Source: Microthrix sp041394405
GTDB taxonomy: Bacteria; Actinomycetota; Acidimicrobiia; Acidimicrobiales; Microtrichaceae
Length of the DNA: 64,000 bases
NCBI GenBank assembly: GCA_041394405.1
Contig: JAWKIF010000011.1
Span: 232,835 to 296,834, forward strand
Direction: 5' to 3'
Below the pieces are notes generated by a model. It saw only the letters and a list, made by a program, of their open reading frames with translations. It searched no databases and had not been told where the DNA came from. The position numbers and the translations under genes were made by a program. Below, piece after piece: positions 33,466 through 42,400 of this stretch. How positions within the stretch are numbered: the first letter of the stretch is position 1; each line of letters starts with the position of its first letter.

Positions 33466-35195
33466 GGGCAGCGCCTCGACAGCGTCACGGTGGGCCGCTC
33501 CAGCACCGCACAGAACTGCTCGACGAGCACCTCGTTGGGGCGCGGGTCGCCCGGGTTGGCCGAGTCGTTGGGCTCGTCCCAGTCGTCCCAGAACCTGGTC
33601 TGGAGGACCCAGTCGGCGGCCTGCACGTCCTCGGCCAGGCCGTTGCCGGCCAGGTTGGCGATGCCGGGGTCCATCTCGATGAAGTACGTGCCGGGCACCA
33701 GCTCGGGGAACATCCAGTAGACGATGGCGTCCGAGTAGGGCGTGAGGCGCAGGTCACCGGTGCCTACCACCAGCCGCTGGCCCGGCTCGGCCAGCTCGTC
33801 CAATGCGTCGATGGCCGCCTGCAGGTCGGCCGCCCGCTGCGGGTCGCCGTAGTAGTAGTGGCGGTCGCCCCGGGCCACCTTCACCGCCGTGCGGTTCACG
33901 CCGGCCCCCTGGCCCACCAGGTCGATGTAGGTGCGCGAGGTGTACTGCGGGGCGGACACCACCAGGCCGCCCCCGATGGCCAGGGCGATCAGGGCCGGCG
34001 CCCACCGGTTCGCGGAGTTCGTGTCGATTGCTCGCCCCCGCCAGCGCCAGTCGCCCGCCACCCATCCCCGGCCCCGGGTCAGCTCGGCCAGGGCCACGAT
34101 GAGGGCGGGGAGGGTGAGACAGCCCACCCACGCCAGGTGCGTGGTGTCGGGCCGCTGGAGGGCCTGGGGCACCACGCCGACGGCCAGCAGGCCGAACGAC
34201 AGGAACCGGGCCGTGCGGGGATCGGCGCGGTTGCGCCATAGGGCCGCGCCGATGCCGACGACGGCCACGCTGCCCAGCACCAGAGCCCAGAACCACAGGG
34301 CCACCTGCATCGGGTAGCTCGGCTGGGGGAAGGGCCAGCCGTTGGTGCGCAACGCCGCAGCCCGCTGCAGGGTGGAGGCGAGCTCATCGGTGGATGGCGG
34401 GGTGGGCAGGCTGCGGCCGCCCCGCAGGCGCAGGACTGGGTCGAGCACCATGCCGTTGATGGAGCGCATCGGGCCCGCCAGGGCCAGCTGCACCAGCATG
34501 GGGGCCACCCCTGCCGCCGCGCCGGCCGCCAGCAGCGCGCGATCGCGGCTGGCCAGCAGCCACCACACCAGGCCCAGGGACAGGCCGACGGCGAGGATCA
34601 GGTCGGGCCGGTACAACAGGGCCAGGCCGCCGAGCAGCCCGGCTGCGGCCGGGCGCCAGCGAACCCATCGGGTGGTTGAGGACTGCGGGCCGGCGGCTTG
34701 GGCATCCAGCGAAGCGGTGGCCAGCACCAGCGCCCACACGGCCAGGGCGATGGCGCCGTCCCAGGCCAGCGCCGTCAGCCCCACCGGGGTGATCACCTGC
34801 ACCAGCGCCACCAGCGCCGCTCCGGTGGCCATCACCCTCGACCATGGGCGGATCAGCACGTACAGCCCGGCCACGAGGGCGCCGTGTTGGGCCCAACCCA
34901 CCAACCGCTGCACTTCCAGGGATGCACCGAAGACCTTGTAGATGGCGGCCAGCACCCACAGGCTGCCTGGTCCGTACAGGTGCAGGAAGTCCACGTTGGG
35001 CACCTTGCCCGCGGCCACCAGCTGGGGGAACACCAGCATGAATCCCTCCTCCATCGGAGGGCCGGTGAATCGCATCAAGCCGGGCAGGGGAGCAAGCAGG
35101 GCGATGGCCAGGACCCCCCAGGCGACGTGGTCGCCCCGCACTCGTTCCCACGGCTTCACCCGCCCAGCTTCTCCCACCGCGGGCGGCGGCGTCAC
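33462..35195 (-). CDS. Polytopic GT-C-like membrane glycosyltransferase candidate
   Basis: 577 residues with some 11-12 membrane helices and a soluble C-terminal domain. First exoplasmic loop has adjacent acidic residues in PPMEEGFMLVFPQL followed by VPNVDFLHLYGPGSLW, in the position where GT-C glycosyltransferases keep catalytic acids. The C-terminal part has FIEMDPGIANLAG and DDWDEPNDS. No exact family name recognised. It is clearly homologous to residues about 940-1520 of the 1537-residue protein, sharing PMEEGFMLVFP, VPNVDFLHLYGPGSLW and TTHLAWVGC. Divergent from the GT39-like gene with 34 bases between. Confidence 0.75.
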   Translation of the reverse strand: MTPPPAVGEAGRVKPWERVRGDHVAWGVLAIALLAPLPGLMRFTGPPMEEGFMLVFPQLVAAGKVPNVDFLHLYGPGSLWVLAAIYKVFGASLEVQRLVGWAQHGALVAGLYVLIRPWSRVMATGAALVALVQVITPVGLTALAWDGAIALAVWALVLATASLDAQAAGPQSSTTRWVRWRPAAAGLLGGLALLYRPDLILAVGLSLGLVWWLLASRDRALLAAGAAAGVAPMLVQLALAGPMRSINGMVLDPVLRLRGGRSLPTPPSTDELASTLQRAAALRTNGWPFPQPSYPMQVALWFWALVLGSVAVVGIGAALWRNRADPRTARFLSFGLLAVGVVPQALQRPDTTHLAWVGCLTLPALIVALAELTRGRGWVAGDWRWRGRAIDTNSANRWAPALIALAIGGGLVVSAPQYTSRTYIDLVGQGAGVNRTAVKVARGDRHYYYGDPQRAADLQAAIDALDELAEPGQRLVVGTGDLRLTPYSDAIVYWMFPELVPGTYFIEMDPGIANLAGNGLAEDVQAADWVLQTRFWDDWDEPNDSANPGDPRPNEVLVEQFCAVLERPTVTLSRRCP

Positions 35196-35229
35196 CTTGG
35201 CTCGGGGCTCGGGCGCCTACGATGCCGCG

Positions 35230-36555
35230 GTGCCTGAGGATTCCCCACCGTCGGATCGGCTCGACTTCGCCAAGACGCTGTGGCTGATTGTCGGCGTGGC
35301 CCTGGTTGTGCGACTGGCCTGGGTGGCGCTTGCGGCTCACGAGCCGGCGGGGCTCACCGACATGAGCCGCTACCTGGCCTCGGCCCGGGGCATCGCTCGG
35401 GGCGAGGGCTACGTCGACTTCTCCACCGGCCAACCCACGGCCTACTACCCGCCCGGCTATCCGTGGTTCATCGGCATCGTCGCCGTGGTCTCCCGGCCCC
35501 TCGGCCTGTACGAGAACCACCTGCCGCAGGTCATCGGCGTCGCCCAGGCGCTCCTCGGCGCAGCGTCGGTGGGGTTTCTCGGGCGACTCGGTCGGGCGCT
35601 GTGGTCGCCGCGGGTCGGCCTGGTGGCCGCAGCCGGCCTGGCCCTCTATCCCAACCTCGTGATGCACACCTCGGGCGTGCTCTCCGAGACGCTCTACATC
35701 TTCTTGATCCTGGCCTCGTTGCTGGTGTTGCTGGAGGTGCCCTTCGCCCAGTGGAACGGTGGGCCCGCCCTGGCCCGGGCGGCGGGGTTCGGGTTGCTCT
35801 TCGGCATGGCCGCCTTGGTGCGCCCCATTGCGCTGCCGGCCCTGGCGTTGGTGGTGGCGGTCTGGCTGCGAGGGCGGGCGTGGGACCGCAGGGTCGCCCT
35901 TCGTTGGAGCGCTGCGGCGGTGGTGGCATGCGTGGGGATCATGGGCGTGTGGACCGTGCGCAACCTGGTCCGCATGGACACCTTGGTCGTCATGTCCACC
36001 AACACCGGCGACAACCTGTGCATTGGCCATACCGATCAGGCGACGGGGGGCTTCCACCTGCGACCGGGGTGCGAGACCGAGGCCGACGTTCGGGACGGCA
36101 CGGTGGGGGAGGTGGCCCACGATCGCGAGCTCACCCGGCGGGCCATCCGTTGGAGCCTCGACAACCCCGGCTCGGAGCCTCGGCTGATGGCCAGCCGCAT
36201 CTACAACCTGTTCCACGCCGACGACGACGCCGTGTTGGTGGTGCAGGACTACGTGCGGGAGAGCCGCATGTCGCCCCTGCAGGAGGGGATCGCGCGTAGT
36301 GCCGCCAACGTCGCGTACGCCCTGATCGGCCTCGGTGGCCTGGCCGCCCTGGCGCTGCGGCGCAGCTGGTATCACGGCGCACGGCGACGGCTCTTTGTGG
36401 CCACGATGGTGGTCATGGCAGTGGTGCCCCTGGCGTTCTTCGGGGATCCACGATTCAAGGTGCCCTTGGTGCCCTTCTTCATCCTGTTTGCGGCAACGCT
36501 CATCGATCCTGTGCCCACCGAAGAGGTTGTGGCGGACGCAGAGGGTGGCCGCTGA
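35230..36555 (+). CDS. ArnT/GT39-like membrane glycosyltransferase
   Basis: 441-residue polytopic protein from GTG 35230. The first loop carries an acidic residue in GLTDMSRYLASARG, followed by YYPPGYPWFIG, the usual start of PMT_2/GT39-type glycosyltransferases that use polyprenyl-phosphate sugars. The central loop WTVRNLVRM and STNTGDNLCIG is shared with the middle section of the 1537-residue protein. Ends with FFGDPRFKVPLVPFFIL, a family C-terminal motif (FRxP). The sugar donor and acceptor are unknown. Divergent from the GT-C-like gene. Confidence 0.82.
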   Translation: MPEDSPPSDRLDFAKTLWLIVGVALVVRLAWVALAAHEPAGLTDMSRYLASARGIARGEGYVDFSTGQPTAYYPPGYPWFIGIVAVVSRPLGLYENHLPQVIGVAQALLGAASVGFLGRLGRALWSPRVGLVAAAGLALYPNLVMHTSGVLSETLYIFLILASLLVLLEVPFAQWNGGPALARAAGFGLLFGMAALVRPIALPALALVVAVWLRGRAWDRRVALRWSAAAVVACVGIMGVWTVRNLVRMDTLVVMSTNTGDNLCIGHTDQATGGFHLRPGCETEADVRDGTVGEVAHDRELTRRAIRWSLDNPGSEPRLMASRIYNLFHADDDAVLVVQDYVRESRMSPLQEGIARSAANVAYALIGLGGLAALALRRSWYHGARRRLFVATMVVMAVVPLAFFGDPRFKVPLVPFFILFAATLIDPVPTEEVVADAEGGR

Positions 36556-36719
36556 GGGGCGCCACACCCGTGCGGGTCACGCTTTATGACAGGGTGACGA
36601 AGAACACGTTGCAATAGCGTTACAAACTGGTCGACGTTCGGGCACACTGTGGGGCCCAGGCGGCGGCGATGACGATCGTCAGCGCCGGTGGGATCCCCCC
36701 AACCCCAAGGAGTCCGACG

Positions 36720-37454
36720 ATGGACACGTCACCTCGGCGCGCCCCGACGCGCCCCCCGAGTACCAACGAGCCCCGCAACCGCAGCCTTCGAAGGGCGCTG
36801 GGCGCCACCGCCCTCGGCATCGCCGTGCTGGGCACCGCAGCGGCCGGCACCGGCCTGCAGCGCGCCGCCGCCTCCCCGGCATCGGCCGAGGGGCGCACCG
36901 AACGCGCCGCATCGCTGCTCAGCGGCGCCATGGCTGACGCCGCAAACGACAAGGCGGCGGTCGAGCAGGCGGAACGCCGGCTGCGCACCGAGCAGCTGCG
37001 CAAGGAGGCCGAGTGGGCGGAGGCGGCCCGCATCGAGGCGCTGCGGCGCGCCGCCAACGAGGCGGAGCTTCGCCGGGTTGCCGCCGAGCAGGCCGAGGCT
37101 CAACGCCGGGCCGAGGCCGAGCGCCAGGCGGAGGCTGCTCGGGCTGCGGCGGAACAGGCCGGGTCGGCTTCCGGCCCAGCGCCGTCCTCATCGACCGGGG
37201 CATCCGGCGCCTCGGCCGGCGGCACCTGGGCCGCCCTGGCCGCCTGCGAGTCGGGCGGCAACTGGGGCGCCAACACCGGCAACGGCTACTACGGCGGCCT
37301 GCAGTTCAGCCCCTCCACCTGGCGGGCCAACGGCGGCACCGGCATGCCGCACCAGCAGAGTGCGTCGGCCCAGATCGCCGTCGCCGAGCGGGTGAAGGCC
37401 TCCCAGGGCTGGGGTGCGTGGCCCGCGTGCTCCCGCAAGCTCGGCCTGCGGTAA
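36720..37454 (+). CDS. Resuscitation-promoting-factor-like lytic transglycosylase with coiled coil
   Basis: 244 residues: N-terminal signal/anchor (about 24-50; LRRALGATALGIAVLGTAAAG), a long charged Ala/Glu/Arg coiled coil (about 60-150), a Ser/Gly linker, and a C-terminal Rpf domain (about 168-244) with WAALAACESGGNW (catalytic Glu about 176), NGYYGGLQFSPSTWRANGG and GWGAWPACS, including the disulfide Cys pair. Rpf proteins cleave peptidoglycan glycan strands and wake dormant cells. AAGGAG lies six bases before ATG 36720. Upstream 164 bases have no recognised riboswitch. Confidence 0.92.
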   Translation: MDTSPRRAPTRPPSTNEPRNRSLRRALGATALGIAVLGTAAAGTGLQRAAASPASAEGRTERAASLLSGAMADAANDKAAVEQAERRLRTEQLRKEAEWAEAARIEALRRAANEAELRRVAAEQAEAQRRAEAERQAEAARAAAEQAGSASGPAPSSSTGASGASAGGTWAALAACESGGNWGANTGNGYYGGLQFSPSTWRANGGTGMPHQQSASAQIAVAERVKASQGWGAWPACSRKLGLR

Positions 37455-37479
37455 CCCAACGAGATCGAACGATCCCGGC

Positions 37480-37512
37480 GACCGGCCCCGACCCGTGCGG
37501 TTGGGGCCGGTC
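37480..37512. terminator. Hairpin between convergent genes
   Basis: GACCGGCCCC (37480-37489) pairs perfectly with GGGGCCGGTC (37503-37512), loop of 13 bases; lies between the rpf-like gene and the convergent membrane protein gene. Confidence 0.75.
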
Positions 37513-37530
37513 CGCGTCCGAGCGGCAGGG

Positions 37531-39387
37531 TCAACCCACCAGCGTGCCGGGCGGGGCCTGGAAAACGGCCGTCTCGTCGCCCAGCTCGATGAGCTGGGCC
37601 AGCTTGTCGTAGGTGGCCTGCGGGATGTCGGCGCCGAACAGATAGATGGCCACCGGCGCCGCCGGGTCGTAGTCGATGCCAACGGCGGCCAACTCGTCGG
37701 TCACCTCCGCCTGGATCCGCTCGGTCTCCTCCTCCTGGGCGGGCGTGCGCAGGTCCGCGGAGGCCAGCTCCCGCACCTCCGGCGCCTTGCGCCAGTCCTG
37801 CACCCGAGGGCCGGTCACCACCCACAGCTCCTCGTCGGCCTCGCCGGGCTCCAGGACGCGGTGGGGTTCCACGGCGGCCGAGAACTGCGGGGGTGCCCCC
37901 ACCTCGATGCCTCGCTGCTCAAGCGCCAGCATCATGCCGAATCCGATGCCCCCCAGATTCAGCGGGTCATCCCAGCGCACCTCGTAGGTGCGGTCGGACT
38001 CCAGATCCTCGGCGGTGGGGTCGGCCAGCTCGCCGACCATCTTCCAGCTCTCGTCGAACGGGATGTCCTGGCTCACCATGCGGGGGGTGTTCACCGCCGC
38101 CAGGCCGACGAGGGCGGCCAGCGCGCCGATGCCGGCGCGGCGCAGCACCTCGGGGCGCGGCTCGGGGGTCGGGCCCGCCGTGCCGGCGGTCCGTTCCAGC
38201 CAGTACTCCCAACCAAGCCGGGCCAGGGCCCATCCGGTGGCCAGCAGCATCAGCACCGTGAAGGTGAAGACCCAGCGAAACAGGTACAGGAACACGGTGC
38301 CGAAGGCCCGGGAGATCGACGCCGCGCCGAGGACCACGCCCGTGCCGATCACGGCGTCCAGCCGCACGATGGTCCACCACTTGCGGTTCACCGCCACCCC
38401 CACCGTGCCGGCCCAGATGGCCAGCATGGCCAGGCCCAGGAGGGCCGACCCTTCGATCCCGGTGCCGCCGGTCAGCCATTGGCCGAACGGGTCCAGCAGC
38501 CGCATGGTGATGGTGACCGCCTCGCCGGGGCCCAGCACCGTCTCCTCGGGGGCCGAGAAGTGCTGCCACAGGATGGTGAGGTTGCCGGGTTCGTTGGTGA
38601 TCTGATCGATCAGCGGCGGGATCCACATCACCAGGCCCGCCAGGGCCGTGAACCCCACGTCGGCCAGCCAGGTGCGGGCGGTGGAGTTGCCCACCTCGGC
38701 GCCGCTGTACTCGTCGCCGTGGCGGCCGACCCACCACAACTGCCCACCCAAGCCGACGGTGGCCATCACCACCAGTGCCGGGGCAATCACCGCGTAGCCG
38801 GCGTGGGCCTGCACCGCCACCGAGGCCGCCACAACGGCCAACGGCAGGGTGCGATGGCCGCACAGGGCGGCCCATGCCGCGACCGCCAGCACGGTAAAGG
38901 GCCACAGCCCCATCCACGGGTTCCACAGCTGGGTGCCGGCGTCCAGGCCGTAGCCGCCGAGCAGCGCGGCGAACAGCACCGCCGCGCCCAGCGCCACCCC
39001 CAACCCGGCCACCCGGCGCACCAGCCACAGGCCGATGCTCACCCAGATGGCGCTCAGGATGGCCACCGCCGCCTCGGCCGCCCACGCCGACCGGCCCAGC
39101 ACCAGGTAGAAGGGCCATGCCATCCAGAAGAACGCCGGGCCGGGGTGGTTGCCCTGCACCCCGGCATCGGAGGCGATGCGGCCCGCGGCGCCCACCAGCG
39201 GTGGGTCGCCGGGCAGGCTGCGCAGGCGCATCACGGCCTGGGCCAGGTCGCCGGTGGGCCACCACTCGCGAAACGCCAGCGACACCACGGTGGCCACCAG
39301 CGGCACCAGAACCAGCGCACCGGCCCCGGCCAACACCCTGTTCGACAGGCGACGCTCCTGCATCGCTTCGTAGTCCCCCGATGGCAT
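37531..39387 (-). CDS. Large polytopic membrane protein, GT-C-like, unknown specificity
   Basis: 618 residues from ATG 39387 (ATG 39363 possible). About 11-12 membrane helices in the first 480 residues and a soluble C-terminal domain. The first loop carries GDLAQAVMRLRS and then GNHPGPAFFWMAWPFYLVLG-like sequence; acidic residue plus HPG/HPP before the second helix is the pattern of GT39/GT83-type enzymes. No clear similarity to the other glycosyltransferase-like proteins nearby beyond this. C-terminal residues contain YEVRWDDP and VAIYLFGADI. Function inferred only from fold and from the neighbouring envelope genes. Confidence 0.65.
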   Translation of the reverse strand: MPSGDYEAMQERRLSNRVLAGAGALVLVPLVATVVSLAFREWWPTGDLAQAVMRLRSLPGDPPLVGAAGRIASDAGVQGNHPGPAFFWMAWPFYLVLGRSAWAAEAAVAILSAIWVSIGLWLVRRVAGLGVALGAAVLFAALLGGYGLDAGTQLWNPWMGLWPFTVLAVAAWAALCGHRTLPLAVVAASVAVQAHAGYAVIAPALVVMATVGLGGQLWWVGRHGDEYSGAEVGNSTARTWLADVGFTALAGLVMWIPPLIDQITNEPGNLTILWQHFSAPEETVLGPGEAVTITMRLLDPFGQWLTGGTGIEGSALLGLAMLAIWAGTVGVAVNRKWWTIVRLDAVIGTGVVLGAASISRAFGTVFLYLFRWVFTFTVLMLLATGWALARLGWEYWLERTAGTAGPTPEPRPEVLRRAGIGALAALVGLAAVNTPRMVSQDIPFDESWKMVGELADPTAEDLESDRTYEVRWDDPLNLGGIGFGMMLALEQRGIEVGAPPQFSAAVEPHRVLEPGEADEELWVVTGPRVQDWRKAPEVRELASADLRTPAQEEETERIQAEVTDELAAVGIDYDPAAPVAIYLFGADIPQATYDKLAQLIELGDETAVFQAPPGTLVG

Positions 39388-39393
39388 CGGGGG
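39375..39393. promoter_or_regulatory. Perfect inverted repeat over a start codon
   Basis: CCCCCGATGGCATCGGGGG: a 9-bp perfect inverted repeat with a single central base, spanning the start codon of the 618-residue membrane protein gene, in the gap of 70 bases to the divergent 1537-codon gene. Could be an operator, or an RNA hairpin that hides the start. Confidence 0.45.
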
Positions 39394-39457
39394 CACGCTA
39401 CTGCGCCGGGCCTCGGGACGGATCACCAACAGCAGAGGCGAAGTAGGCTCGCCCCTC

Positions 39458-42400
39458 GTGACCGACCCGCATCCCCCCGCCTCGCGTGCGGGCACCGCAC
39501 CGGCGGTGGAGGTCAACCGGCCCCTCGAAGGGCTGCGGGCCGTGGCGGCCCTCCTGGTGCTGTTCACCCACCTCGCCAGCTCGGCCAGCGGCAACCGGTA
39601 CGGCTACGCCCGCTACACCGGGCGCTTCGACGTCGGCGTCACCATCTTCTTTGTCATCTCGGGCTACCTGCTGTACCTCCCCTTCGCCAGGGCCCTCACC
39701 GGCCTCCGCTCCCAGCCCAACCTTCGCCGCTACCTCCGACGGCGGGTGCTGCGCATCTTCCCCGCCTACTGGGTGGTGATGTTGGTCTCGGCATTCATCT
39801 ACGAGCGAGCCATGCCCATGGACGCGTCCGAACTGGCGCGCTACCTCACGCTCACCCACATCTACACGCCGTCGACGTTCGACAACCCGGTGCCGCCCGC
39901 CTGGAGCCTGTCCACGGAGGTGGCCTTCTACGCGTTCCTCCCGTTGTTTGCCTGGGCCATCTCCCGCCTCCCGGGCCGCGGCGAGCACCAGCGGGTGCGC
40001 AACCAGTGGCTGGGGTTGGGGGCGATGGTGTTGGTGGCCTTCGCCTTTCGGGCCTGGCTGGTCTCCCTGGACGTGCCGGCGCCCGGTCAGCCCGCCACCG
40101 GGCCGATGGTGGAGCCGCTCACCGTCGTCAGCCTGAAGGCCTGGATCTTCAACCACCTGGACACCTTTGCGGTGGGCATGGGCCTGGCGCTGTTCCAGGT
40201 GAACCGGGAGCGGCGCACCGAGGTGACCGAGCGGGGGGCCGGTGAGGCCGCCGCCACGTGGAGCCCCGCCGCGGGCCGGACCGTCTCCGTCGTCGGTGTG
40301 GCCGTGGCCGTGGCGGCGTTCCTGGCGGTCAGCTCCGAATGGGTCGGCCTGTCGGTGCAACAGCTGCTGTACAGCCCCACCCAGGAGTGGGGCCGTCACC
40401 TCCTGTACACCGTCGTGGGCGGCGGGTTGGTGGTGGCCGCGGTGGCCGGGGTGCGCGGCCGCTGGTTCGGCACCCAGCTGCTGGGGTCGCCGCCCATGCG
40501 CTTCCTGGGCCGCATCTCCTACGGCATCTACCTCACCCAGATCCTGGTGATCGGCATCTACCTCTCGCGGCGTCCCCAGGACGAGTTCGGCATTCCCATC
40601 TGGCAGATGACGGTGTTCGTGCTGCCGGTGGTGGTGGGGTTGTCGTGGCTGCTGTTCCGCTTCGTCGAGCGTCCGGCCATGAGCCTGCGCAACCGCCGAC
40701 TGCCGTCCTTCGCCGCCGGCTTGTGGGGCATCGGCGGCGCTGCGCTGCTGTGGCGGTTGGTGTCGCTGTTGCACATCACCACGGTCAACCCCGACGGCGG
40801 CGACCCGTTCTACTACCACATCCAGGCCGGCCTGCTCAGCGCCGGTCGGGGGTTCTCCGAGCCGTTCCGCTGGACCACCGAGGGCATCCTCGAGCCCACT
40901 GCCATTCACCCGCCGCTGTACTCGATGTACCTGTCGATCTCGTCGTTCCTGGGAGCCGATTCGTACCTGGCCCACAAGACCCTCTCGGTGGTGGCCGGGG
41001 TGGCGTCCGTGGTGGTCATCGGCCTCATCGCCCGGCGCCTGGCGGGTGAGTGGGCCGGGTGGATCGCAGCGGCCATCGCTGGGTTCTATCCGCCGTTCTG
41101 GATCGTGGACGGCATCCTGTGGGCCGTGGGATTGTTCACGCTGCTCATCGGCCTGACGGTGCTGGCCGCCCTGCACTACCGCGACCGGCCCGGCCGCTGG
41201 CCGGCGGTTGGCCTGGGCCTCGCCGTCTCGGGCGCGGTGCTCACCCGGGGTGAGGCGCTGCTGTTGGCACCGCTGCTGATCGCCCCGCTGGTGCTGTTGG
41301 GTCCGCGGCCGCTGGCCGAGCTGCGGACGTGGTGGCGACGCCGTCGCGTCGCCGGCGCCGACGCCGACGCCGTCGCCGGCGCCGACGCTGACGCCGATGA
41401 CGGGGAGGCCCCGCCGTGGCGAGAGCGTTGGGTGCGGCTGGGCCTCGCAGCCGTTGCGGTGGCACTGCCCATCGTTCCGTGGGTTGCCCGCAACATGACC
41501 GCCTTCGAGGAGCCGGTGACGCTGTCGTCCAACTCCGATGAGGTGTTCTTCTACGCCAACTGCCCGGACAGCTACTACGGCGAGCTGGTGGGCTACTGGA
41601 GCTTCACCTGCCAGGAGCGGGTGCGCGAGGTGGAACAGGAGCCCCGCGAGGAGTCGGTGCGGGTCAAGTACTGGCGCGACAAGGGCTTCGACTACGCCCT
41701 GGCCAACAAGCGACGCTGGCCGGTGGTGGTGGCCGCCCGTGTGGCCCGGGTGTTCGAGGTGTACCGGCCCGGCCAGGCCGCCCAGCTGCTGGCCATCGAG
41801 GGCCGCCCCCTGGGCTGGACGAAGCTGGGCCAGGTGATGTGGTGGGCCATGTTGCCGCTGGCCGCCGTCGGTGCCTGGGCGCTGCGGCGCCGAGGGGTGT
41901 GGACGTGGCCGCTGTGGAGCCAGGTGGTGATGGTGATGACCATCACGGTGTTGGTCTACGGCCACGTGCGGTTCCGCACGCCCATGGACCTGGCGGTCAT
42001 CGTCTTTGCGGCGGCGGCGCTGTCGATGGGCCTGCGCCGCTGGGCCCCTGCGGTGCTGGCACCGGGCCCCGCGGCGTGGGTGCTCGGCCGCGAGCACGAT
42101 GCCCCCGATGCCCCCGATGCCCCCGATGCGGTCGGCGGCGGTCGCCTGGCCCGATTGGGCGCCGGATTGGCAGAGGGCTGGCGCTCCGGACCGCTGGCCC
42201 GGTGGAGGTCGGGTCCGGGTGCCTGGTGGGCCGGGCACCCCCGCTGGCGAACCGGCGTGGGAGTGGCGATCATCGCCCTGGCCGTGCTGGCGCCGCTGCG
42301 CGAGCTGTTCCGCCGCCAGGGCGTGCCCATGGAAGAGGGGTTCATGCTGGTGTTCCCCGAGCGCGTGCTGGAGGGCGACGTGCCCAACGTCGACTTCCTC

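Noticed and set aside
34384..36567. Minus-strand open frame of 727 codons
   Set aside because: Antisense to the GT39-like gene and out of frame with the 577-residue protein; no domains.
36556..36719. Possible c-di-AMP (ydaO-type) riboswitch upstream of the rpf-like gene
   Set aside because: Such riboswitches are known before actinobacterial rpf genes, but the conserved G-rich core could not be found in these 164 bases.
37414..40245. Plus-strand open frame of 943 codons across the 618-residue membrane protein gene
   Set aside because: Composition is low-complexity Gly/His/Gln/Arg, and it crosses two real genes in other frames.
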